A stretch of DNA of 44,831 nt. It comes from an uncultured Acidimicrobiaceae bacterium. Its GTDB lineage: Bacteria; Actinomycetota; Acidimicrobiia; Acidimicrobiales; Ilumatobacteraceae. The notes under the pieces were generated by a model, which ran no database searches, was not told the DNA's origin, and was given only the letters and a program-made list of their open reading frames with translations. The stretch is taken from positions 1 through 44,831 of the forward strand of contig CAIXIJ010000127.1 of assembly GCA_903919455.1 (NCBI GenBank). Direction: 5' to 3'. The translations under genes and the position numbers were made by a program. This document shows positions 8,259 through 16,118 of the stretch, in pieces; position 1 is the first letter of the stretch; each line of letters opens with the position of its first letter.

Positions 8259-9369
8259 AGAGCTGGGTGAGGCCCGCTTCGCCAACGCGATCCACCACGC
8301 CGCCGGCGAAGGCCTTGCCGCGCTGCACCTGTTCGTTGGTGAGGTGCAGGCCCAGCAGCCGCTCGACGAACACGTCGTCGGGCGACACCTCAACGCGTCG
8401 GCGTCGTACGGCCTCGGCGATGCGCAGTGCATCGCCGCCGATCACCCGGACAGCCACGGAATCCACGAGATAGTCGACGTAGCCGACAACCGCGGCAACC
8501 GCTGCGTCGAGCGATGGAGCGAGCGACTGCTGCTCGGGACCCTGCACGGCACCGAGCAATACAGCCGGGTCGCCGAGCAGTTGCTGCAACGCCTGGGCGG
8601 GGTCGCCGATGCCGTCGGTTTCGAACTCGGAGAGACGCTCGGCCACGGCCGACGGGTCGGGCTGGAACGCACCGACGTAGCGGCGCACCATGCCGGCGAG
8701 CTGGTCGCGCAGCGACGTGATGGAGAACAGCGTGTGCCCGGTGAGTTCTTGGGCCAGCACCCACAGGCGCATCTCATCCACCGGCAGACTCCAGTCGGCG
8801 GCGAACGAGTCGATGTTCGCGGGCACCACCAGCAGGGTGCTGTCGCTGCGCGGGATCGGCAGGTCGTACTGCCCGAACGTACGCGCCGCCATGCGGCCCA
8901 CCATCGAGCCCACTGCCATGCCCATCATCGAGGGGCCCATCATCTGGCTCAGGCCAGCCATCATCGCCATCATCGGGTCGGCGTCGCCGTCGTCGGCCGT
9001 CGGGCGCTTGCCCAGCGACGTGGCCAGTTCGTTGAAGAGTGGCCGGTAGGCATCGAGCGTGCGTTGCGCCCATACGCCGCGGCTGACGGGGCTGATCTCG
9101 GGGAATGCCGTGTCGAGACCAGTGAGGTCGTGCACGTGCAGTTCGAGGATGCGGGCCAACTCGGTGAGTTGGATGCGCACGGTGGGGTCCACGTTCGGTT
9201 CGCTGGCACCATTGGAACTGGCCAGTGAGGCGAACTGCCGGGCCGCGTCCCAGTTCAGCGGGCCCTGCCCGGCCAACATCTTGGCGAACTCGCCGAACAT
9301 GGGCACGTTGGCGAACGGGTTGTCGCCGGACGAGTCGCCGAATGGGGCCGGGGTGTCACCGTCTGCCAT
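8182..9369 (-). CDS. DUF2342/zincin-like protein with degenerate metal site
   Basis: A 395-residue protein resembling the actinobacterial DUF2342 (zincin-like metallopeptidase type 2) family. A Gly/Asp/Pro-rich head is followed by the conserved QFASLASSNG and LTELARILELHVHDLTGL segments and a Gly/Met-rich hydrophobic stretch (GPSMMGMAVGSMVGRMAA). Where family members carry a zinc-binding H-E-x-x-H, this protein reads LAQELTGHTLF, so both expected His positions are replaced (Q and G). It may be a non-catalytic relative, or the family's motif may vary more than I recall. It overlaps the MFS gene tail-to-tail by 77 nt and has its own -10 box just upstream. Family assignment is good; lack of activity is inferred. 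Confidence 0.82.
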   Translation of the reverse strand: MADGDTPAPFGDSSGDNPFANVPMFGEFAKMLAGQGPLNWDAARQFASLASSNGASEPNVDPTVRIQLTELARILELHVHDLTGLDTAFPEISPVSRGVWAQRTLDAYRPLFNELATSLGKRPTADDGDADPMMAMMAGLSQMMGPSMMGMAVGSMVGRMAARTFGQYDLPIPRSDSTLLVVPANIDSFAADWSLPVDEMRLWVLAQELTGHTLFSITSLRDQLAGMVRRYVGAFQPDPSAVAERLSEFETDGIGDPAQALQQLLGDPAVLLGAVQGPEQQSLAPSLDAAVAAVVGYVDYLVDSVAVRVIGGDALRIAEAVRRRRVEVSPDDVFVERLLGLHLTNEQVQRGKAFAGGVVDRVGEAGLTQLFTKPSALPTPAEIEAPGLWIARLEL

Positions 9370-9375
9370 GGCCGA

Positions 9376-9381
9376 AGCCTA
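9376..9381 (-). promoter_or_regulatory. Candidate -10 box (TAGGCT) for the DUF2342 gene
   Basis: Reading the minus strand, TAGGCT is followed by 6 nt and then the ATG at 9369, which suits a leaderless transcript. It stands 16 nt from the divergent -10 at 9398, so the two promoters are packed back to back. Confidence 0.5.
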
Positions 9382-9397
9382 CGGCTGCAGAAGGGGC

Positions 9398-9403
9398 TAG
9401 CGT
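9398..9403 (+). promoter_or_regulatory. Candidate -10 box (TAGCGT) for the SDR-like gene
   Basis: TAGCGT lies exactly 6 nt before the GTG at 9410, matching the leaderless arrangement seen repeatedly in this window. No -35 box is evident. Confidence 0.55.
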
Positions 9404-9409
9404 CAGCAG

Positions 9410-10384
9410 GTGATGGCGACGATGACGAGCACCATCCCCGTGTGGGTGAATGACGGCACCAGTGGTCTCGGGTCGCGCGTGCTCCGACTGCTGCTGGCCA
9501 GCGATCAGGCCCGCGCTGTCGACGCCACCGAATGCGAGGTGCTGGTGTGGCTGAGCGCCCACGATGCCGATGCCCGGGCGAGTCGTCGAGAGAGTGCGCT
9601 GGAAGGTCTGAGCGCAGCGCTGCTCGAATGCCCCCAGCTCCGACATGTGGTGCTGGTCAGCTCCGCGATGGTCTATGGCGCGTGGGCCAACAATCCGGTG
9701 CCGCTCACGGAAGACGCTGCGATGCGTCCCGACGTGGAATTCGCCTACGCCCGCCAGTTGGGTGCGGTGGAGCAAATGGTCGACGAGTGGCGTCTTGCCG
9801 ACGCGCAGCGAACCGTCACGGTGCTGCGGCCCGTCATCAGCATGGCGGCCGACGGCACCAGTGGCATCGCCAGCGCACTTGCGGCGGGTATGGGCCAGCG
9901 GATGGGCGAGGACGATCCGCCGGCGCAGTTCCTGCACCTCGACGACCTGGCCACCGCTGTGGTGCTGGCCGCCGAGCAGCGGCTCGACGGTGTGTTCAAC
10001 GTGGCCCCGGATGGGTGGGTGGCCGGCGAGCGGGTCCGCGCGCTTGCCGGTGCAGTGCCACGGGTGAAGCTGCCCGAACGGGTGAGCGAAGTGGTCACCA
10101 ACCTGCGCTGGCGCTTCCAGCGCGGACCCATCCCGCCCGGCCTTCGGAGCTACACGAAGTCGCCGTGGCTCGTGGCAAACGACCGCTTGAAGGCCGTTGG
10201 GTGGCAGCCGTCGGTCACGAACGAGCAGGCGTACGTGGAAGGTACCGAGGCGAAGTGGTGGACGCTGATCTCGCCGAAGCGACGGCAAGAGATTTCGCTG
10301 GGCGGTCTCGTTGCCGGCGTCGTCGCAGGGTTGGTCGTGACCGCGAAGATCGTGCGACGCGTGCAACGTCGCCGCAAGGGCTGA
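9410..10384 (+). CDS. NAD(P)-dependent epimerase/dehydratase-like protein with C-terminal anchor
   Basis: A 324-residue relative of extended short-chain dehydrogenases. The core fold is recognisable from SSAMVYGAWANNPVPLTED and FAYARQLGAVEQMVDEWR, equivalent to the SSxxVYG and YxxxK regions of sugar-nucleotide epimerases. The N-terminal cofactor loop is degraded: NDGTSGLGSRVLRLLL stands where GxxGxxG is expected, and the catalytic Lys of YxxxK is replaced (YARQL). The C-terminus has one hydrophobic segment (GGLVAGVVAGLVVTAKIV) followed by a basic tail, suggesting membrane attachment. Function is unknown; it could be an inactive or altered dehydrogenase. The GTG start is followed at once by ATG, and either could serve. 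Confidence 0.75.
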   Translation: MMATMTSTIPVWVNDGTSGLGSRVLRLLLASDQARAVDATECEVLVWLSAHDADARASRRESALEGLSAALLECPQLRHVVLVSSAMVYGAWANNPVPLTEDAAMRPDVEFAYARQLGAVEQMVDEWRLADAQRTVTVLRPVISMAADGTSGIASALAAGMGQRMGEDDPPAQFLHLDDLATAVVLAAEQRLDGVFNVAPDGWVAGERVRALAGAVPRVKLPERVSEVVTNLRWRFQRGPIPPGLRSYTKSPWLVANDRLKAVGWQPSVTNEQAYVEGTEAKWWTLISPKRRQEISLGGLVAGVVAGLVVTAKIVRRVQRRRKG

Positions 10385-10387
10385 GTT

Positions 10388-11587
10388 CTACAGGTTGGTT
10401 TGGGCCTGCGCCAGCGTGACGTCGAACTGCAGATCGACGCCAGCACGGACCACCGTGAGACGAACGACATCGCCCGGATGGTGCAAAGAGAGCGCAGCAC
10501 CGATGGCGAGGATGTCCATCACGTCCACGTTGTCCACCGACCTGATGATGTCGCCCTGCTGCAGACCCGCAGAGGCAGCCGGACCGGTGGGGTCCAGCGC
10601 CGAGATGTTGAGGCTGTCGCCGAGACGGTCGAGCACCACTCCCATCCAGACATCACGGTCGGCGACGGGCTCGCTCAGCGCCTTGCGTAACGAGTCGAGG
10701 TGTTGCAGCGACACGAGTACGGGTTCACCGTCGAGGTGCGAACACAGGGCAACGAGTTCGCCGCGTTGGTTCACCACCGGGGTGCCTTCGGGCAGTTCGC
10801 CCACTGGAGCGCCGGGGTCGGTGGTGATGGTCTCGATGGTGCCGTCTTCCTGCACCGTGGCACTCATCCCGCCAGCGCTGTAGAAGCTCAGTTCGTCGCC
10901 CGGCTGGATGGACGCAGCGATGGTGAACGACTCGATGCCGGCGGACGGATCGTGAGCGAGCACCGCAAACCCCGAACGCTGATCCACCAGCATCACGGAC
11001 GCCGATTCGATGGTGCCGTCGGGCAGTCTGAGTTCCACCGTGTTGTCCTTGCGGACTGCTGCTGCAGTGGTGATGACCAAGGAACCGTTGCCGACAGCCA
11101 CCGCCACGGCCACCTGCGGCGTGGTGGCACCTGCAGCCACGGCGTACGTTGGCAGCGGCGCGGACTTCGATGGCAGCGTGGTGGTGGTTGTGAGTGTGGA
11201 GGACGGCGGGGTCGTGGACGGCCCGACCGTGCCGGTGGACAGCGTGGTTGCGGGCGCGGCAATGCTGGTGGGCGACGGTGTACTGGCCCCCGGTGTGGTG
11301 CTGGCAGTAGCGCCACCTGGCGTGGCGGTGTTGGCGACGGTGGAGCGAACGCTCACCACCGCAGAGCGTCCGGCATGCGTGGGCAGCATTGTCCAGAGCA
11401 CGGCCAGCGCAAGCACGCCACCAATGAGTCCGGTGGTGGCGGTGAGCCCTCGACCGATGGCGATCGGCGGCTCGGTGGTTGCCCAGGCGTGTGCGCCGAT
11501 TTCGCTCGGGTGTCGCCAGGCGCGCTCGTGAGGAGGCATTGGCGCGCTGGGATACAGCTCGTCGTCGTTTCCCTCACTCCGGTCCAC
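10388..11587 (-). CDS. Membrane-anchored PDZ protein with protease-like, non-catalytic domain
   Basis: A 399-residue HtrA-like protein. After a cytoplasmic head that includes a conserved-looking HERAWRHPSEIG segment, one membrane segment lies near residues 50-70, followed by a Thr/Ser/Pro-rich linker of about 75 residues. A trypsin-like fold follows (about 155-300), then a clear PDZ domain (ALDPTGPAASAGLQQGDIIR, to the end). The Ser-protease catalytic motifs are missing: no TAxH-type motif, and VVNQRGELVAL stands where GNSGGP is expected. It therefore probably binds or senses envelope proteins rather than cutting them (inference). The GTG start is preceded at 9 nt by TAACCT (11597-11602, minus strand), a possible -10. 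Confidence 0.8.
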   Translation of the reverse strand: MDRSEGNDDELYPSAPMPPHERAWRHPSEIGAHAWATTEPPIAIGRGLTATTGLIGGVLALAVLWTMLPTHAGRSAVVSVRSTVANTATPGGATASTTPGASTPSPTSIAAPATTLSTGTVGPSTTPPSSTLTTTTTLPSKSAPLPTYAVAAGATTPQVAVAVAVGNGSLVITTAAAVRKDNTVELRLPDGTIESASVMLVDQRSGFAVLAHDPSAGIESFTIAASIQPGDELSFYSAGGMSATVQEDGTIETITTDPGAPVGELPEGTPVVNQRGELVALCSHLDGEPVLVSLQHLDSLRKALSEPVADRDVWMGVVLDRLGDSLNISALDPTGPAASAGLQQGDIIRSVDNVDVMDILAIGAALSLHHPGDVVRLTVVRAGVDLQFDVTLAQAQTNL

Positions 11588-11680
11588 GAATGGGGCAGGT
11601 TAGTGATGCAGCGGGCCGAGGGGGCATCGCGCGGCGCAGCTTCGCGAACGCGCCATCGTGGCAGTAGGTGCGTGGACGGC

Positions 11681-11686
11681 TACCAT
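11681..11686 (+). promoter_or_regulatory. Candidate -10 box (TACCAT) for moaE
   Basis: TACCAT ends 8 nt before the GTG at 11695, consistent with transcription starting at or beside that codon. The divergent PDZ gene starts about 100 nt away. Confidence 0.45.
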
Positions 11687-11694
11687 GCGGCATT

Positions 11695-12198
11695 GTGATG
11701 GCTCCCGTCGATGGCAACTCGTGGTTCGGTCTCACCGAACAGGTGCTGCCGGTGGGCGACGTGTACGAGTGGTGCCTGCAGCCGCAGTGCGGTGCGGTGG
11801 TGCTGTTCAGCGGCACCGTGCGCGACCACGCGAAGGATGAAACCGGCGTGATGCGCGACGATGTGCAGTACCTCACCTACGAGGCGTACGAGTCGCAGGT
11901 GGTGCCGTTGTTCGAAGCGATCGAGCGCGAGTTGCGGACCCGCTGGCCCCACACCGGCCGAGTGGCGTTGTTGCATCGTGTCGGTCGTTTGGAGTTGATG
12001 GAGAGTTCGGTGCTCGCCTGTGTCAGTTCACCGCATCGTCCGGACGCCTTCGAGGCGGCCCGTTACGCAATCGATGCGTTGAAGGCGAGCGCACCGATCT
12101 GGAAGCACGAAGTGTGGGCCGACGGTGCCGATTGGGGTACCGGAGCGCATGCTCCCGTAGCGCCCACGGCCGTGCCCAGCGCGGGCAGCGGTTCATGA
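11695..12198 (+). CDS. moaE: Molybdopterin synthase catalytic subunit MoaE
   Basis: MoaE, the large subunit of molybdopterin synthase, adds the dithiolene sulfurs to precursor Z using thiocarboxylated MoaD. The product of about 167 residues shows the family core: CGAVVLFSGTVRDHAK, then LTYEAYESQVVPLFEAIERE, then VALLHRVGRLELMESSVLAC, ending with the Lys-bearing APIWKHEVW segment that contributes to catalysis. I took the GTG at 11695 because a -10-like box sits 8 nt upstream; the next codon but none is ATG at 11698, an equally possible start. No moaD or other cofactor gene is nearby. The C-terminal tail is Ala/Pro-rich and carries no known motif. Confidence 0.9.
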   Translation: MMAPVDGNSWFGLTEQVLPVGDVYEWCLQPQCGAVVLFSGTVRDHAKDETGVMRDDVQYLTYEAYESQVVPLFEAIERELRTRWPHTGRVALLHRVGRLELMESSVLACVSSPHRPDAFEAARYAIDALKASAPIWKHEVWADGADWGTGAHAPVAPTAVPSAGSGS

Positions 12199-12422
12199 TC
12201 TGGGTCCTCATCGTCATCGCCGCGGTGGCCATCGTCGGCGTGTGGTTCGCCATCACCCGCCGCCCCCACCAGGAGTCCGGTGTGGAGAGTTTCCGTCGGC
12301 ACATCGACGCGCTGTCTCCCGAGGCTCGCCGCGAAGTAATGGACCGCGTCCGCCCCCCTCAAGAGGGCGATGCGAACCGCAAACACAACCCCAAGGACAA
12401 CACCGAAGGCCCGGAGCACTGA
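12195..12422 (+). CDS. Small single-pass membrane protein, unknown
   Basis: A 75-residue protein whose first 20 residues (IWVLIVIAAVAIVGVWFAIT) form a membrane segment. A charged, soluble tail follows with RRHIDALSPEARREVMDRV, a probable short amphipathic helix, and a hydrophilic Asn/Lys-rich end. I do not recognise a family. It overlaps moaE by 4 nt (ATGA) and ends 3 nt before mreB, so it is translated with both. A role near the MreB cytoskeleton is conceivable from position alone. The longer open frame starting at 12114 only reads through moaE and is not the gene. Confidence 0.75.
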   Translation: MIWVLIVIAAVAIVGVWFAITRRPHQESGVESFRRHIDALSPEARREVMDRVRPPQEGDANRKHNPKDNTEGPEH

Positions 12423-12425
12423 CCC

Positions 12426-13433
12426 ATGGCACGTGACCTCGCGATCGACCTCGGCACGGCGAACACGCTCGTGTACATGAAGGGTCGCGGCATCGTGTTG
12501 AACGAGCCGTCCGTCATCGCCTTGAACCGACAGACCGGCGAGGTGCTCGCCACCGGTCGTGAGGCGTGGCAGATGATCGGCCGCACGCCGGGCTACATCG
12601 TCGCGGTCCGCCCACTTCGGGGCGGTGCCATCACCGACTTCGAGATCACCGAGCGCATGATCCGCCTGCTGCTGCAGCGTGTCGGCGTCAGTCGTTTCAC
12701 ACGGCCGAAGGTGGTCATCTGTGTGCCGTCGGCCATCACCGAGGTGGAGCGCCGCGCCGTCACCGACGCTGCCCGCCGCGCCGGCGCGGCCGATGCTCAA
12801 CTCATCGAGCAGCCGATGGCAGCGGCCATCGGCGCCGATCTGCCCATCGACGAACCCGTTGGCAACATGGTCATCGACATCGGTGGCGGAACCAGCGAGA
12901 CCGCAGTCATCAGCCTTGGCGGTGTGGTGGCGTTGGAGGCCGTGCGGGTGGGCAGCTTCGACATCGACGCCGCCATCCAGGCCTACGTGCGACGAGAGCA
13001 TGGCATCGCCATCGGCGAGCGCACGGCAGAAGAAGTGAAGATGGCCATCGGCTCGGCAGCGCCAACCGATGATGAGAGCCAGGCGGAAGTTCGTGGCCGC
13101 GACTTGATGACCGGCCTACCGAAGACCGTGGTGCTCACCCCGGAGGAAATTCGCTTCGCCATCGAAGACGTGGTGTCCAGCATCATCGCTTCGGTCATCC
13201 GTTGTCTTGCCAAGGCGCCGCCGGAACTGGCGCAAGACTTCCTCGTGCGCGGCATGTACCTCGTCGGTGGCGGCGGCTTGCTGCGCGGCTTGGCCCAGCG
13301 CATCGAGCGAGAGACCCAGGTGCCGGTGAAGATGTCGAACATGCCGTTGGAGGCAGTGGTGATGGGTGCGGGTCACTGCATCGAGCACTACGACGCTCTC
13401 AAGAACATGTTCATGGGTGCCCGCCGCACGTGA
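12426..13433 (+). CDS. mreB: Rod shape-determining actin homologue MreB
   Basis: A 335-residue bacterial actin that forms membrane-bound filaments guiding wall growth. Phosphate-binding and nucleotide motifs are clear: AIDLGTANTLVYMKGRGIVL at the N-terminus, VPSAITEVERRAV, LIEQPMAAAIGADLPI, VIDIGGGTSETAVISLGG and YLVGGGGLLRGL. Length and motifs are normal for MreB. The ribosome site GGAG (12413-12416) lies 9 nt before the ATG. The usual mreC and mreD partners are not adjacent; instead the gene sits between a small membrane protein and an RNB nuclease, whose GTG start overlaps its stop. It may be one of several MreB paralogues. Identity is firm. Confidence 0.95.
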   Translation: MARDLAIDLGTANTLVYMKGRGIVLNEPSVIALNRQTGEVLATGREAWQMIGRTPGYIVAVRPLRGGAITDFEITERMIRLLLQRVGVSRFTRPKVVICVPSAITEVERRAVTDAARRAGAADAQLIEQPMAAAIGADLPIDEPVGNMVIDIGGGTSETAVISLGGVVALEAVRVGSFDIDAAIQAYVRREHGIAIGERTAEEVKMAIGSAAPTDDESQAEVRGRDLMTGLPKTVVLTPEEIRFAIEDVVSSIIASVIRCLAKAPPELAQDFLVRGMYLVGGGGLLRGLAQRIERETQVPVKMSNMPLEAVVMGAGHCIEHYDALKNMFMGARRT

Positions 13434-14812
13434 AGTCGCTGCGCGACACCACGCACGCGCTGGATGTCGGCTTGGCCGAGATCCGTCAACAGTTCGAAGT
13501 ACCGGAGGCATTCCCCCACGAGGTGCTGTTTGCCGCTGCCAATTCGGCGCGCCGAGAACCCGACGAACACATCGACCGCACCGAGGTGCCGTTCGTGACC
13601 CTCGACCCTGCGTCGAGCACCGATCTCGACCAGGCGTTCACCATCACCGCATCGGGCGACGACTTGGTGCTGCAGTACGCCATCGCCGACGTGGCGTGGT
13701 TCGTGAGCGATGGCGACGTGCTCGACACTCAGGCATGGCAGCGCGGCACCACCATCTATCTGCCCGATGGCAAGTCGGGTCTGTACCCGTCGGTGCTGTC
13801 GGAGGCCGCGGCCAGCCTGCTGCCAGACGGGCCGCGTCCGGCGGTGGTGTTCCACGTGCGGTTGTCGCCCGAAGGCACCCCGACGCTCGATGGTGCCGAA
13901 CGTGCACTCGTGCGCACCCGCGCCAAGCTCGCCTACGACACGGTGAGTCCTGCGGAACTGCCCGCCGGGTTCGAGGAGTTCGCCAGGCGAATGGCGGCCG
14001 CCTCGCTGGCGCGAGGTGCGGGCCCCGTGGACCCACCCGAGCAGTTGGTGGAGCGCAACTCGCACGGCTATCGCCTGTCGTTCCGCCCCCGTCTGGCGAG
14101 CGAGTCGGCGAACGCGGCCTTGTCGCTGGCCACGAACATCGCCGTGGCGGAAGCCATGTTGCAGGCCCATGTAGGACTGTTCCGTGTGATGCCATCGCCC
14201 GATGACGGTGCTGTTCGACGATTGCGTCACACGGCCACCGCGTTCGGGCTGCACTGGCCCAAGGAGCAGAGCCTCGACGACTTCGCGCGGACCCTCGACG
14301 CGAACGACGCCAAGCAGGCAGCGTTCATGTTGGCCGTTCGGAGAGCCGGCGGTGGCGCCTCGTACACCACATACGAAGACGGTGTGGTTCCCTGGCATGC
14401 TGCGATGGCGTCCTCATACGCGCACGCCACGGCTCCGCTACGGCGCTTGGCCGATCGTTACGTGGTGCAGACCGTGTTGGCGGTGGCGAACGGACGAGAG
14501 GTGCCCTCAGCCGTTGCCGAGGCGTTACCGCGTTTGCCGACTGCGATGGCGCGGGCTGCGGCGAAGGGCGGCCAGATCGACCGCGCCGTGATCGACTTGG
14601 CCGAGGCGGTGTTACTCGAGGGTCATGAGGGCCAGACGTTCCTGGCCGTCGTGATCGACGACGACCCCGAGTTCAGCCGCATTCAACTGCGCGACATCGC
14701 GGTGGTCGCCAAGGTGAAGGCGAAGGGGCTTCGTCCCGGCGACGAGTGCCGAGTGAAGTTGTTGGGTGTGGACACAGCTGCCCGCACCGTGCACTTCGAA
14801 CGGGTGGCCTGA
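13430..14812 (+). CDS. RNB-domain ribonuclease (RNase II/R family)
   Basis: A 460-residue 3'-5' exoribonuclease-like protein. The RNB catalytic core is clear: FVTLDPASSTDLDQAFTI supplies the metal-binding aspartates, followed by YAIADVAWFV, TTIYLPDGKSGLYPSVLSE and, later, YTTYEDGVVPWHAAMASSYA and ATAPLRRLADRYV, which correspond to conserved catalytic segments. Unlike full RNase R there are no clear cold-shock domains at the N-terminus and only a short C-terminal beta region, a compact form common in Actinobacteria. The GTG start overlaps the mreB stop (GTGA), so the real N-terminus is MKSLRDTTHALD; the longer frame from 13202 is a shadow over mreB. Substrate is not known. Confidence 0.9.
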   Translation: MKSLRDTTHALDVGLAEIRQQFEVPEAFPHEVLFAAANSARREPDEHIDRTEVPFVTLDPASSTDLDQAFTITASGDDLVLQYAIADVAWFVSDGDVLDTQAWQRGTTIYLPDGKSGLYPSVLSEAAASLLPDGPRPAVVFHVRLSPEGTPTLDGAERALVRTRAKLAYDTVSPAELPAGFEEFARRMAAASLARGAGPVDPPEQLVERNSHGYRLSFRPRLASESANAALSLATNIAVAEAMLQAHVGLFRVMPSPDDGAVRRLRHTATAFGLHWPKEQSLDDFARTLDANDAKQAAFMLAVRRAGGGASYTTYEDGVVPWHAAMASSYAHATAPLRRLADRYVVQTVLAVANGREVPSAVAEALPRLPTAMARAAAKGGQIDRAVIDLAEAVLLEGHEGQTFLAVVIDDDPEFSRIQLRDIAVVAKVKAKGLRPGDECRVKLLGVDTAARTVHFERVA

Positions 14813-14816
14813 TCCG

Positions 14817-16118
14817 TTAGGGGCGACTGATGCGACGGATGGTGCCGTCGGAAACGCCCAGCACGTACATCTCGCCGTCGGGGGTATCCACCACGGCGCT
14901 CGGGTTGGGAACCACGCCGATCTGGAGCGAACGGTTGATGGTGTTGCCCGGGCCGGGTTGCAGCGCCCAGACCTTTCCACTGCAGTAGTCGGCGACGACG
15001 TACCAACCGACGAGCGACGGCATGTTGGAGCCGCGATACACCGCGCCGCCGGATACCGAGCACCCGTCGTCGCCGTGCTGGTACTCCCAGATCGGGGCCT
15101 GAGGGTCGCCGGCGGGTTGGTCCTTGTTGTAGCGGTGCGAACCCTCCCATGCGCTCCAACCGAAGTTGGCAGCCTTGCCGCCGCCATCGACTGCGCGAGC
15201 AAGGTCCACTTCCTCCCACTGGTTCTGGCCCACATCGGCGATCCAGAGATCGCCGGTGACACTGTCGAAATCGAAGCGCCATGGGTTGCGCAGGCCGCTG
15301 GCCCAGATCTCGGGGAGTGCGCCCTCGAGATCGACGTAGGGGTTGTCGGGCGGCACGGTGTACGGCCTGTCGCCGCTGCGCAACGGGTCGATGCGCAGGA
15401 TCTTGGCCAGCATCGTGGCCAGGCTGAGTCCGTTGCGGTTCGGATCGTCGGCGGCCCCGCCGTCACCGAAGCCGATGTACAGCATGCCGTCGGGACCAAA
15501 GGTGACCTTGCCGCCGTTGTGGTTCGGGAAGGGTTGCTTCACGCCGAGCACCACTCGGGCGGACGCTGCATCGAAGGTGCCGTCGGCGTTCACCCGATAC
15601 TCGGCGATGATCGAGTCGCCGATCGGGTTCGTGTAATCGATATAGGCAAAGGGCTCGGTGGGATGGAAGGCCAGACCCAGCAGTCCCTGCTCGTTGCCGG
15701 TGGAGATCTGAGTGCCGATGTCGAGCACCGCCGGCCCGGGTGCACCATTGCGGACGGGGATGATCTTGCCGTCCTGCTGCACGACGAACAGCGTGGAGTC
15801 GTCGGCGCGGGTGGCAATGTCGACCGGCTTGGTCAGGCCCGACACGAAGGGCCCGATCACGACCATGTTCTGCGTGAGTGGGTCGGTGTTGGGTGGTGCG
15901 GTGGATGCCACCGTGGTGGTGGCTGCGGCGGTGGTAGCGGTGGCCGCCAATGTGGTGTCGGGCGAGGTGTCGCCGGTGTCGCCGGTGTCGGTGGTTGCCG
16001 CCGTCGTGGTGGTAGCCGCACCGGAGGTGGAGGTGTTGGGATTGGTGGTGGTGTCGCTGGAGCACGCTGCGAACGTGAACAGACCGACCAGCACGCTGGC
16101 GGTGATGACGTTCCTCAT
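14817..16118 (-). CDS. Secreted PQQ-dependent sugar (glucose/sorbosone) dehydrogenase-like lipoprotein
   Basis: A 433-residue beta-propeller protein of the soluble glucose/sorbosone dehydrogenase family, likely oxidising aldoses or related sugars outside the membrane with PQQ. A signal peptide ends in the lipobox FTFAAC, followed by a Thr/Ser-rich linker of about 70 residues. The propeller contains GLLGLAFHPTEPFAYIDYT, NHNGGKVTFGPDGMLYIGFG and WASGLRNPWRFDFDSVTGDL, with the His and Arg positions typical of the family. The ATG at 16118 overlaps the tesB stop by 4 nt. The open frame extending to 16439 is a shadow across tesB. Substrate and true cofactor are not shown by sequence. Confidence 0.88.
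   Translation of the reverse strand: MRNVITASVLVGLFTFAACSSDTTTNPNTSTSGAATTTTAATTDTGDTGDTSPDTTLAATATTAAATTTVASTAPPNTDPLTQNMVVIGPFVSGLTKPVDIATRADDSTLFVVQQDGKIIPVRNGAPGPAVLDIGTQISTGNEQGLLGLAFHPTEPFAYIDYTNPIGDSIIAEYRVNADGTFDAASARVVLGVKQPFPNHNGGKVTFGPDGMLYIGFGDGGAADDPNRNGLSLATMLAKILRIDPLRSGDRPYTVPPDNPYVDLEGALPEIWASGLRNPWRFDFDSVTGDLWIADVGQNQWEEVDLARAVDGGGKAANFGWSAWEGSHRYNKDQPAGDPQAPIWEYQHGDDGCSVSGGAVYRGSNMPSLVGWYVVADYCSGKVWALQPGPGNTINRSLQIGVVPNPSAVVDTPDGEMYVLGVSDGTIRRISRP

Noticed and set aside
10700-11698. Plus-strand frame antisense to the PDZ gene
   Set aside because: It is very rich in Arg and Gly, has no domain, and the minus-strand PDZ protein explains the region.
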